From: Nocardioides jensenii JCM 1364 = NBRC 14755
GTDB taxonomy: Bacteria > Actinomycetota > Actinomycetes > Propionibacteriales > Nocardioidaceae
Assembly: GCF_001552535.1 (NCBI RefSeq)
Contig: NZ_BCRJ01000079.1
Coordinates: forward strand, 1-39,767
Direction: 5' to 3'
DNA: 39,767 nt
The notes under the pieces were generated by a model. The model ran no database searches. It saw only the letters and a list, made by a program, of their open reading frames with translations, and was not told the origin of the DNA. Of this stretch, positions 15,347 through 22,499 are shown piece by piece. Made by a program: the position numbers and the translations under genes. Numbering within the stretch: position 1 is the stretch's first letter; every line of letters begins with the position of its first letter.

Positions 15347-16000
15347 GTGACGACCCCCGCCCGTGCCCGGCTCAGCCAGGAGCGCAGTCGCGTGCGACGC
15401 GAGCAGCTGCTCGACGCCGCGATCGAGCTCTTCGCGCAGGGCGGCGCCCGCGCGGTCACCCATCGGGCCGTCGCCGCCCGGGCCGACCTGCCCTCCGCCA
15501 CGCCCGGCTACTACTTCGACTCGGTCGGTGACCTGCTCACCGCGGCGCTGACCCGTCACGTCGAGACGTGGATCGAGGACATGACCGAGATGGCCGACCT
15601 CTCTCTCGGCCTGCAGATCGACCTGGACGATGCTCGCGGCCTGGTCACGATGGCCTTCGGCGAGCGGAGCGTCGAGACGGTTCACCTCCAGCTGTCGACG
15701 TTCCTCGCGGTCAGCGCCGACCCGGACCTGCAGCCGTTGGCAGCGCGGGCTCTGGCGGCCGTCGAGCAGCTCTCCGCGCGGATGCTGGCGACCGTCGGCG
15801 TCACCGACGCGCCCGCCGTCGCTCAGTCACTGGTGCACCTGATGATCGGCTCCGCGGCCGCGCGGCTGACCGGCCTGCACGACGACGAGCACACCGCGGA
15901 CGTGCTCTTCGACGCCGTACGCCGGCTCGTGGCGACCGCGATGATGGACCAGGCGGCGATCACGGACGCCCTTCCGAAGGCCCCCTCCACGAGTCGTTGA
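15347..16000 (+). CDS. TetR-family transcriptional regulator
   Basis: A 217-residue regulator. The N-terminal TetR helix-turn-helix spans about 15-60: RREQLLDAAIELFAQGG, then AVTHRAVAARADLPSATPGYYFDSVGDLL, where the recognition helix and the YYxF signature are clear. The C-terminal ligand-binding half is all-helical and unassigned. The GTG at 15347 gives a typical short N-terminal arm. The last codons and the stop (15998-16000) lie inside the first unit of the 22-bp repeat array, so the C-terminal tail STSR is encoded by repeat DNA. The likely target is its own promoter and that of the divergent secreted hydrolase. Confidence 0.9.
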   Translation: MTTPARARLSQERSRVRREQLLDAAIELFAQGGARAVTHRAVAARADLPSATPGYYFDSVGDLLTAALTRHVETWIEDMTEMADLSLGLQIDLDDARGLVTMAFGERSVETVHLQLSTFLAVSADPDLQPLAARALAAVEQLSARMLATVGVTDAPAVAQSLVHLMIGSAAARLTGLHDDEHTADVLFDAVRRLVATAMMDQAAITDALPKAPSTSR

Positions 16001-16143
16001 TTCTCGTGCGTCGACTCGTTGGTCCTCGTCGGTCGAGGTGCGGTGTCCGCGCGCCCGGGGTGCGACGTACCGACTCAACGCTCGAATCTCAACAACTCGA
16101 CGCGCCACAATCAACAACTCGACGCACGAGACTGAACAACTCG
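15990..16143. repeat. Seven-unit array of 22-bp repeats, palindromic about its middle
   Basis: Exactly 154 bp = 7 x 22. Forward units (CGAGTCGTTGATT...) lie at 15990-16011 and 16012-16033, with a decayed one at 16034-16055. Reverse-complement units (ending ...CAACAACTCG) lie at 16078-16099, 16100-16121 and 16122-16143, with a decayed one at 16056-16077. The 22-bp phase is unbroken across the orientation switch. The outermost units are 19/22 identical as inverted copies. The array begins inside the tetR coding end and stops 10 bp before the moxR -10 box. It is the same family as 11223-11310. Confidence 0.85.
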
Positions 16144-16153
16144 TGGCGCAGAC

Positions 16154-16159
16154 TAGGCT
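16154..16159 (+). promoter_or_regulatory. -10 box of leaderless moxR promoter
   Basis: TAGGCT followed by 7 nt and GTG 16167. The -35 region for this box would fall inside the last 22-bp repeat unit. Confidence 0.55.
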
Positions 16160-16166
16160 CACGGGC

Positions 16167-17048
16167 GTGACCACCGTCGAAACCCAGCCCTGGTTCGCCT
16201 CGCCCGACGACGCCCAGACGTTGCTGGAGGCGACCGGATACCTGGCCGACTCCGCGACCACGACCACGGCCTACCTGGCCGGTGAGCTCGGCAAGCCGCT
16301 GCTGATCGAGGGACCTGCCGGGGTCGGCAAGACCGAGCTGGCCAAGGCCGTGGCCACCGCGACCGGCGCCGAGCTGATCCGGCTGCAGTGCTACGAGGGG
16401 CTCGACGAGGCCCGCGCGCTCTACGAGTGGAACTACAAGAAGCAGCTGCTGCGGATCCAGGCCACCGGGCCCGACCAGGAGTGGGAGCAGACGCACGACG
16501 ACATCTTCACCGACGAGTTCCTGCTCAGCCGGCCGCTGCTGACCGCGATCCGTCGCGACGAGCCGACCGTGCTGCTGATCGACGAGGTCGACAAGACCGA
16601 CGTCGAGGTCGAGGGGCTGCTGCTCGAGGTGCTCTCCGACTTCCAGGTCACCATCCCCGAGCTCGGCACCGTCGAGGCGGTACGCCGACCGTTCGTGGTG
16701 CTCACCTCCAACGCCACCCGCGAGCTCTCCGAGGCGGTCAAGCGACGCTGCCTCTACCTGCACCTCGACTACCCCGATGCCCAACGGGAGCAGGAGATTC
16801 TCCTCTCCCGAGTGCCCGGGCTCGACGACAGGCTGGCCCACGAGGTGGTCGCGGTCATCGCCCGTCTGCGTGAGCTCGAGCTGAAGAAGGCACCGTCGAT
16901 CGCGGAGTCGATCGACTGGGCGCGCACGCTGATCGCGCTCCAGATCAAGAACCTCGACCCGGCCGCGATCAGCCGCACGCTCGGCGTCGTGCTCAAGCAC
17001 GTCTCCGACCACGACCGCGCGGTGCGCGAGCTGAAGCTGAAGGCCTAG
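16167..17048 (+). CDS. MoxR-family AAA+ ATPase
   Basis: A 293-residue AAA+ protein. Walker A is GPAGVGKT (49-56) and Walker B LLIDE (136-140). The sensor 1 region is VVLTSNATRELSEAVKRRC, and a C-terminal lid contains ESIDWARTL. MoxR ATPases act as chaperones that load metals or assemble complexes, usually with a VWA-domain partner; the next gene, 3 bp downstream, encodes exactly such a partner. GTG 16167 is chosen because a -10 box lies 7 nt before it and family similarity begins right after; the frame is open to 16038 but that part is repeat DNA. The closest known arrangement is the MoxR/CoxD-CoxE pair of carbon monoxide dehydrogenase maturation, but no cox structural genes are present here. 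Confidence 0.92.
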   Translation: MTTVETQPWFASPDDAQTLLEATGYLADSATTTTAYLAGELGKPLLIEGPAGVGKTELAKAVATATGAELIRLQCYEGLDEARALYEWNYKKQLLRIQATGPDQEWEQTHDDIFTDEFLLSRPLLTAIRRDEPTVLLIDEVDKTDVEVEGLLLEVLSDFQVTIPELGTVEAVRRPFVVLTSNATRELSEAVKRRCLYLHLDYPDAQREQEILLSRVPGLDDRLAHEVVAVIARLRELELKKAPSIAESIDWARTLIALQIKNLDPAAISRTLGVVLKHVSDHDRAVRELKLKA

Positions 17049-17051
17049 GCG

Positions 17052-18446
17052 ATGTCCGGTCTCCTCGATCGGCACGTCGAGTTCGTCGAGGCGCTGCGCG
17101 CCGCGGGGATCCCGGTGTCGCTCGCCGAGGACATCGACGCGGCCCGGGCGACGACGGCGCTCTCGTGGTCCGACCGGGAGCAGATCAAGACGGCGTACGC
17201 CGCCACGCTGGTCAAGCGCGCCGGCCACCGAGCTCCGTTCGACGCGCTCTTCGACCTCTACTTCCCAGCCCTGACTGGCGAAACCCGCGTTCGCGGCGTC
17301 GACGAGGAGCAGGGCGGTGAGTCGCGCGGTGAGTCGGGCCAGAGCCTGCCGAACGACACCGGAGAGGCGTTGCACAGCTTCCGCGACGAGCTCGCCGAGG
17401 CGATGACCGCAGACCCCGACGCCCTGCGTGACCTGGCCATCGAGGCGGTCGGCACGTTCGGTGCGATGCGCGGACGAGCCCCCGGGCTGTCGTCCTGGAG
17501 CGCCTACCAGGCCTTGAAGCGGGTGGCCCCCGACGAGCTCGTCGACCGGATCGTCGCCGGCCTGCAGCTGAAGGGCGACGACGCCCGCGCCGCCCGGCGG
17601 CAGGCGACCAACCGGGTGCAGCGGTTCACCACGCTGGTCGAGCAGGACGCGCTGCGCCGGATCGCGGAGGAGAAGGGGCCCCAGCACGTCGCCGACACGA
17701 CGGTGCGTCCCACGATCGACAACCTGCCGTTCCTCAGCGCGCGACGCACCGACCTGGAGGCGATGCGTCGTGAGATCCAGCCTCTCGCTCGACGACTGGC
17801 CACCCGGCTCACCAAGGAGCAGCACGCCCGACGTCGAGGACCGCTCGACTTCCGGCGGACCGTCCGGGCCTCGATCTCCACCGGGGGCGTTCCCCTGACC
17901 ACGCACCACCGGCCGAAGCGCCCGCACCGCACCGAGCTGGTGGTGCTGTGCGACGTCAGCGGATCGGTGGCGAACTTCGCCCAGTTCACGCTGCTGCTGG
18001 TCTTCGCGTTGCGCGACCAGTTCACCAAGGTGCGCGCGTTCACGTTCATCGACCACGTCCACGAGGTCACCCACCACTTCAAGCCGGGTGCCGACGTGGT
18101 CGACGTGATGGCCGACCTGGCTGCGGCGACCAGCCACGCCGCGCTGTGGGGCCGCACGAACTACGGCCGCGCGTTCACCAAGTTCGTCGAGAACCACCCC
18201 GACGCGCTCGGTCCGAAGACCTCATTGCTGGTGCTCGGCGACGGCCGTTCGAACTACAGCGACCTGCAGCTCGACGGCTTCAAGGCGATGGTCGACCAGT
18301 GCCGCAACGCGTGGTGGCTCAACCCCGAGCACGCCCGCAACTGGGGGACCGGCGACTCCGCCGCCCCGCAGTACGCCGAGCTGGTCTCGATGGTCGAGTG
18401 TCGCAACCTCGCCCAGCTCGGCGAGTTCGTGCACGACCTCGTCTGA
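17052..18446 (+). CDS. CoxE-like VWA-domain protein, partner of MoxR ATPase
   Basis: A 464-residue protein. An N-terminal helical region (1-280) begins DRHVEFVEALRAAGIPVSLAED, typical of CoxE-like proteins that pair with MoxR ATPases. The C-terminal VWA domain has MIDAS motif DVSGSV (Asp301, Ser303, Ser305) and a later Asp in VLGDGRSNY. The DVSGS motif binds a divalent metal and, in the family, contacts the substrate or the ATPase. It starts 3 bp after the moxR stop and is surely in the same operon. What the pair remodels is not indicated by the neighbours. The stop codon sits in a small palindrome shared with the convergent gene. Confidence 0.88.
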   Translation: MSGLLDRHVEFVEALRAAGIPVSLAEDIDAARATTALSWSDREQIKTAYAATLVKRAGHRAPFDALFDLYFPALTGETRVRGVDEEQGGESRGESGQSLPNDTGEALHSFRDELAEAMTADPDALRDLAIEAVGTFGAMRGRAPGLSSWSAYQALKRVAPDELVDRIVAGLQLKGDDARAARRQATNRVQRFTTLVEQDALRRIAEEKGPQHVADTTVRPTIDNLPFLSARRTDLEAMRREIQPLARRLATRLTKEQHARRRGPLDFRRTVRASISTGGVPLTTHHRPKRPHRTELVVLCDVSGSVANFAQFTLLLVFALRDQFTKVRAFTFIDHVHEVTHHFKPGADVVDVMADLAAATSHAALWGRTNYGRAFTKFVENHPDALGPKTSLLVLGDGRSNYSDLQLDGFKAMVDQCRNAWWLNPEHARNWGTGDSAAPQYAELVSMVECRNLAQLGEFVHDLV

Positions 18447-18458
18447 TCGCAGGATCAG
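18443..18458. terminator. Small palindrome holding both convergent stop codons
   Basis: CTGATC (18443-18448), GCAG, GATCAG (18453-18458). The TGA of the CoxE-like gene (18444-18446) and the TGA of the convergent hydrolase-fold gene (18455-18457, minus) occupy the two arms. It is possibly a weak bidirectional terminator; there is no T-run. Confidence 0.4.
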
Positions 18459-19759
18459 CCGGCGAGGAAGCCCAGCTCGTGGATCCGCTTGATGGCGGCC
18501 CGCAGCTCCGGGTGGGTGGCGGCGTCCGCTGCCCGACCACCGGCGACGTACGCCGACGGGCCGGTCTGCGAACCGCCGTCGAAGACCACCGTCAACCGGT
18601 TGCTGACGCGGGCGTTGATCAGCGACCCCAACAGTGCGACCGGGTCGGCGCGGTCCTCGAGGGAGAGCACCGTGGTCGGCTCGGGGATGTTGGTCACCTG
18701 GGCGTTCGGTGCACCGGCGGTGATCACCTGGTCGATGACGAACTTCTCGGAGGCTGCGGCCGCGGCGATCTCGGCGGCGGCCACCCCGCCCTGGGCGTGA
18801 CCGACGACCATGACGCGGGCGCCCGGCTCCTCGCCCACGGCGGCTTCGAGTGCGTCGATCACCGAGGAGACCCGGCCGGCGACGTCGCTGCCGACCAGCT
18901 GCAGGCTGCCGGGCGCGCGCTGACCGCGGCTGGGCAGGTAGGCGATGAAGCGCCCTCCCGGCAGGTGCTGCACCAGCAGGTCGCCCTCGACCTGGCTCAG
19001 TGAGGTCATCAGGTCCTCGATGGAGGACGGTGTGGGCAGGGCCGAGGCGTCGCCAGGAGCTGCGGCCGGCTCCGCCTTCTCGCGGAAGCCTCCGGCGATG
19101 TCGCGCAGGCCCGCGGAGAAGTCGTCGACGAACTCGGGGGCGCCGACCGCCCGCAGCCCACCCTGGGCAACCGCCGGCCCCTGCTCGCCGCCGAGCACAG
19201 CAGCGGTCAACAGGGAACGCATCTGGAGGCCCTCGATCAGGCCGCCCCCACCGCTGACGAAGTGGTCCATCAGCTCGGGGTTGGCCTCGGCGAGCTCGTT
19301 GAGGTACGCCGCCAGCCCGTCACGGTCGAGCGCGTCGGTCTCGATCAGGCCCGCGGAGAAGATCGCACCGCCGAGCGCGACCTCGGGGGCGAGGTAGCCC
19401 ACGGCCCGGGCCGCGATCGAGCCGAGCGTCTTGTACGCCGCGAGCTGGAGGTCGTCGATCCAGCGGTAGGTCAGCACCGTGGCGCGCACGATCAGGGCAT
19501 CGGCGTCGAGCTCGACGGAGCGGACCATGAGCCCGGTCTTGCCGGTGGTCGCACCGATGATGTCCTGCTCGGCCTGGGCGAAGGTCGCCTTGGAGAGCTC
19601 CTCGGACTCCAGGAGCCCCTCGTCGGCGAGGATCTCGGCCCCCAGGGTGGCGCGTTCGCGCATCTCGTCGCCGGAGCTGTCGAACAGGTCGGCCAGACGC
19701 ATCATCTGGTCGTACTTGTCCTGGGCGGCGGCGGCCTGTGCCTGCTGCTGCTCGGTCAT
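18455..19759 (-). CDS. Hydrolase-fold protein with inactivated nucleophile, linked to WXG-like and EspG-like genes
   Basis: A 434-residue protein. The N-terminal half (1-240) is helical and Ala-rich, with no clear family. The C-terminal part (about 255-434) reads like an alpha/beta hydrolase/lipase: VMVVGHAQGG (318-325) at the nucleophile elbow, then LEDRADPV (Asp369 or Asp372) and ATHPELRAAIKRI (His416) at the usual acid and base positions. The elbow normally reads GHSQGG; here Ala322 replaces the serine (codon GCC), so lipase activity is unlikely. No signal peptide or membrane span is seen. The ATG at 19759 overlaps the end of the EspG-like gene by 4 nt (ATGA). Co-operonic with a WXG-like gene, it could be an ESX-exported or ESX-associated protein; that is inference. 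Confidence 0.75.
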   Translation of the reverse strand: MTEQQQAQAAAAQDKYDQMMRLADLFDSSGDEMRERATLGAEILADEGLLESEELSKATFAQAEQDIIGATTGKTGLMVRSVELDADALIVRATVLTYRWIDDLQLAAYKTLGSIAARAVGYLAPEVALGGAIFSAGLIETDALDRDGLAAYLNELAEANPELMDHFVSGGGGLIEGLQMRSLLTAAVLGGEQGPAVAQGGLRAVGAPEFVDDFSAGLRDIAGGFREKAEPAAAPGDASALPTPSSIEDLMTSLSQVEGDLLVQHLPGGRFIAYLPSRGQRAPGSLQLVGSDVAGRVSSVIDALEAAVGEEPGARVMVVGHAQGGVAAAEIAAAAASEKFVIDQVITAGAPNAQVTNIPEPTTVLSLEDRADPVALLGSLINARVSNRLTVVFDGGSQTGPSAYVAGGRAADAATHPELRAAIKRIHELGFLAG

Positions 19760-20688
19760 GCGGTCACCTCCGCGAGGATCGGTCCGAGAGTGGGGGCGAG
19801 CTCGGTGGCCGCCACCCGGCGTACGTCGACCCGGTTGGCGTCGTCGACCTGGTGGGAGCGCAGCACGTGCCAGCCGTCGGCCAGCAGCACCCACGACACG
19901 ACGCCCACGACGTCACTCCCGCCATCGATGTCGGCGACCAGCCCACGCAGCCGACCCCGGGTCTCGCTGACCAGGGCGGTGATCACGGAGCTGACGGTGG
20001 CATCCGGAACGGTCTCGCCGGTCGAGTCGTGCACCTGGCCGCCGTGGTGGGCCACGATCGTGCCCAGCAGGTCGGCACGGCCGCTGCGCACGGCCTCGCT
20101 GCCGGCGTCGAGCAGTTCATAGGGAAGGTCGATCGCCTCGGGGACGCCCGACGCGTCGGACGCGTCGTCGTCGGGGAGCCCGGCGACCCGGGCGAGCTCG
20201 GCGGGCCAGTGGGAGCTCTCGAACCAGGCCAGCTCGAAGACCACGCCGTCGGTGGTGGCCAGGGTGGCCACCGCACCGTCGCGCTGGCGGTGCCAGGCCC
20301 GGGCCCGAGTGCCGTCGATGTTCACGTCGAGGTCGAGGGCGGCAGCAGGGGTGGCGAGCAGGCCGAGCGCTCCGACCACACCGGGGTCGGCCGTGCCGTC
20401 GACGAGCAGGCCGCGCTTGACCAGGGACTCCTCGGGGTCGTGGAGCGTGGCCACGGCGTCGGCGTACGCCTGGTCCTCGGCGGCGCCCCGGGACTGGCCG
20501 AGACGGCTCTCGAGGGCGTTGGCGGCGCGGCCGGCGGCCGGTTCGACGATCTCGAACGGCAGCGGCGCGCCACCGGCAGCCTGCGCCAGTCGCTCGAGCT
20601 CGGGCCGGGTGAGGGCGAGTCGTCGTGGCAGGCCCTCGAGGGTTCCCTGCGCTGCGGGCGCGGGGCTGGTCAGGTCAATGGTCGCCAT
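19756..20688 (-). CDS. EspG-like putative ESX-associated chaperone
   Basis: A 310-residue soluble protein, acidic, without membrane spans. The order LTRPELERLAQAAGGAPLPFEI near the N-terminus, a central HDPEESLVKRGLLVDG, a strand-rich middle (ARAWHRQRDGAVATLATTDG) and a C-terminal VSWVLLADGWHVLRSH strand resembles EspG proteins. Those bind exported WXG/PE/PPE-type substrates in the cytosol of ESX systems. Similarity is by pattern only, so the call is tentative. It lies between a WXG-like gene (3-bp gap upstream) and the hydrolase-fold gene (4-bp overlap downstream), which fits a chaperone-substrate operon. If not EspG, it is an uncharacterised actinobacterial protein of ESX-linked operons. 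Confidence 0.6.
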   Translation of the reverse strand: MATIDLTSPAPAAQGTLEGLPRRLALTRPELERLAQAAGGAPLPFEIVEPAAGRAANALESRLGQSRGAAEDQAYADAVATLHDPEESLVKRGLLVDGTADPGVVGALGLLATPAAALDLDVNIDGTRARAWHRQRDGAVATLATTDGVVFELAWFESSHWPAELARVAGLPDDDASDASGVPEAIDLPYELLDAGSEAVRSGRADLLGTIVAHHGGQVHDSTGETVPDATVSSVITALVSETRGRLRGLVADIDGGSDVVGVVSWVLLADGWHVLRSHQVDDANRVDVRRVAATELAPTLGPILAEVTA

Positions 20689-20691
20689 GTC

Positions 20692-21135
20692 TCAGAGTCC
20701 CGGAAGGTTGACGGTCAGCCAGTCCTTGTGGCCCGGGGCGGGCGGCACGAACTGGTCGAGGATGCGGTCGACGTCGGAGGCGTCGATGGTGACGCCCTCC
20801 GGGGTGTCCTGGGCGCGTTGCTCGGCGATGCGGGTGCGGGCGTCGGCGACCAACGAGTGGGCCTTGCGCTCGACGCCGTCGATGGAGTCCTTGAGTCGCT
20901 CGACCTCGGTGATGTGCCGGGTCAGGGACTCGGCCGCGGTCTCGTGCTGGGCGGCGCAGTCGCGCAGGTGGGCGGCGCGGTCGTGGATGCGGGCGCGCAT
21001 GTCGGCAGCGGCCCGGCCCTCCCAGTTGATGGACTCGATCTGCGCGATCAGACGGTCAGCCATGCCGCGGATGTCGGTGCACTGCTCCCGCAGTTGGGCC
21101 GCACGCTTGCGCATGGCGGCGGAGTCGCCGTACAT
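20692..21135 (-). CDS. WXG100-like helical protein
   Basis: A 147-residue, largely helical protein. Residues 1-95 look like a WXG100 helical hairpin: helix 1 MRKRAAQLREQ...LIAQIESI, a turn with W38-E-G40, then a long helix AADMRARIHDRAAHLRDCAAQHETAAESLTRHI (given as segments). A further helix and a C-terminal PPAPGHKDW tail extend it beyond the usual 100 residues. I see no YxxxD/E export motif. The ATG at 21135 is preceded by GGAGAGG at 6 nt. It is the first gene of a three-gene operon with the EspG-like and hydrolase-fold genes, and lies some 6.5 kb from the end of the main ESX locus. Confidence 0.78.
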   Translation of the reverse strand: MYGDSAAMRKRAAQLREQCTDIRGMADRLIAQIESINWEGRAAADMRARIHDRAAHLRDCAAQHETAAESLTRHITEVERLKDSIDGVERKAHSLVADARTRIAEQRAQDTPEGVTIDASDVDRILDQFVPPAPGHKDWLTVNLPGL

Positions 21136-21176
21136 GTATCACCTCTCCAGTCGACGGACCTCTACCCCCGTGCGAG

Positions 21177-21202
21177 CGGTTCAAACCGACTCAACCGAGG
21201 TT
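21177..21202. promoter_or_regulatory. Two adjacent palindromes upstream of the WXG-like operon
   Basis: CGGTT-CA-AACCG (21177-21188) and AACC-GA-GGTT (21193-21202), with centres 15 bp apart, share the AACCG core. They lie 42-67 bp upstream of the operon's ATG, where a regulator could act. TTGACC is visible further up on the minus strand (21217-21222), but I cannot pair it with a convincing -10 box. The rest of the 166-bp gap shows nothing else. Confidence 0.35.
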
Positions 21203-21301
21203 CTCTTCCCCGGATGGTCAAGACCTAAACCTTCTCTCGCGCCGAGCGTAGCGGCAGGGCGTCGCCGAGCGTGGGACGGATCACTGCAGAAGCGCCCACC
21301 G

Positions 21302-22483
21302 TCAGTCCAGGTACGCCGCCAGGCGGTCGAGGCCGGTGGCGATCTCGCCGGCCGACCCGGCGAAGCTGAAGCGGATGCTCCGGTTGCCGTGCACGGTGTC
21401 GAAGTCGACGCCGGGTGCGACGGCGACCCCGGTGGCGTCGAGCAGGTCCAGGCACCAGCGCATCGAGTCGCCGGTGAGGTGCCCGATGTCGGCGTAGGCG
21501 TAGAACGCGCCGTCGGCCGGGGCCAGCTTGTCGATGCCGAGTCGCGGCAGCCCCTCGAGCAACAGTCGACGGTTGCCGGCATAACGCCGCACATGGCCGT
21601 CGAGCTCGTCGTACGCCTCATCGGTGAAGGCCGCGATCGCGGCGTGCTGGGCGATCGCCGGCGGGCAGATCGTGAAGTTGCCGGTGAGTACGTCGACCGG
21701 GCGGCGCAAGCGCTCGGGCACGAGCATCCACCCGATCCGCCAGCCGGTCATCGAGAAATACTTGGAGAACGACGAGAACACGATCGCCTCGCGCGAGGTC
21801 TCCCAGGCGCTCCGGCTCAGCTGGTGGTCGGTCTGGTCGAGCCCGGCGTACTCGATGCCGTGGTAGATCTCGTCGCTGACCAGCTGCACGCCGCGCTCCT
21901 CGCACCAGCGGGCGAGGTCGGCGAGCTCCTGCGGCAGGAGCATGGTGCCGGTCGGGTTGGCCGGGCTGGCCACGACCAGCCCCTTGATCTCGCCGAGCTC
22001 TTCCAGCTGGGCGACAGTGGGCTGGAACCGGGTCTCGGGCCCGCAGTCGATCTCGACGACCTCGCAGCCGAGCGCGGTCAGCACGTTGCGGTAGCAGGCG
22101 TAGCCGGGCCGGGCCATCGCCACCCGATCGCCGGGCTCGAACGCGGCCAGGAAGGCGAGCAGGAAGCCACCGCTGGAACCGGTGGTGACGACCACGTCGT
22201 CGCGGTGGACGTCGATGCCGTGCATCCGCCGGTGGTGCCCGGCGATCGCCTCGCGCAGCTCCGGGATGCCGGTGGCGACCGTGTAGCCCAGGGGGTCGCC
22301 CGAGCCGAGCAGTCGGATCGCCTCGGCCAGGACCGGTGCCGGGGCGCCGCTGCTGGGCTGGCCGGCGACGAAGTTGACCATGTCCCCGTGGCTGCGTTGC
22401 CGCTCGCCGGCGGCGGCGAGCAGGTCCATCACGTGGAACGGCGGGACGTTGGCGCGGCTGGCGACGGTGTAACGGTCGGTCAT
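21302..22483 (-). CDS. Class I/II PLP-dependent aminotransferase
   Basis: A 393-residue fold-type I aminotransferase. The PLP Schiff-base lysine is Lys241 in SSFSKYFSMTGWRIGW. Other conserved features are NPTGT (176-180), SDEIYHGI (203-210, Asp binding the pyridine N) and the C-terminal substrate Arg in SIRFSFAG. It transfers amino groups between an amino acid and a 2-oxo acid; the exact substrates cannot be set from sequence, though the group resembles aspartate/alanine-type aminotransferases. ATG 22483 gives the usual N-terminus, with CACACT 7 nt upstream (22491-22496) as a leaderless -10 candidate. It lies 16 bp downstream of the FAD oxidoreductase on the same strand and may also be read from that promoter. 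Confidence 0.92.
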   Translation of the reverse strand: MTDRYTVASRANVPPFHVMDLLAAAGERQRSHGDMVNFVAGQPSSGAPAPVLAEAIRLLGSGDPLGYTVATGIPELREAIAGHHRRMHGIDVHRDDVVVTTGSSGGFLLAFLAAFEPGDRVAMARPGYACYRNVLTALGCEVVEIDCGPETRFQPTVAQLEELGEIKGLVVASPANPTGTMLLPQELADLARWCEERGVQLVSDEIYHGIEYAGLDQTDHQLSRSAWETSREAIVFSSFSKYFSMTGWRIGWMLVPERLRRPVDVLTGNFTICPPAIAQHAAIAAFTDEAYDELDGHVRRYAGNRRLLLEGLPRLGIDKLAPADGAFYAYADIGHLTGDSMRWCLDLLDATGVAVAPGVDFDTVHGNRSIRFSFAGSAGEIATGLDRLAAYLD

Positions 22484-22499
22484 GCGCCCCAGTGTGACC

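Noticed and set aside
16038..16166. Upstream extension of the MoxR protein by 43 residues
   Set aside because: The extension is translation of the 22-bp repeat array; a -10 box directly precedes GTG 16167.
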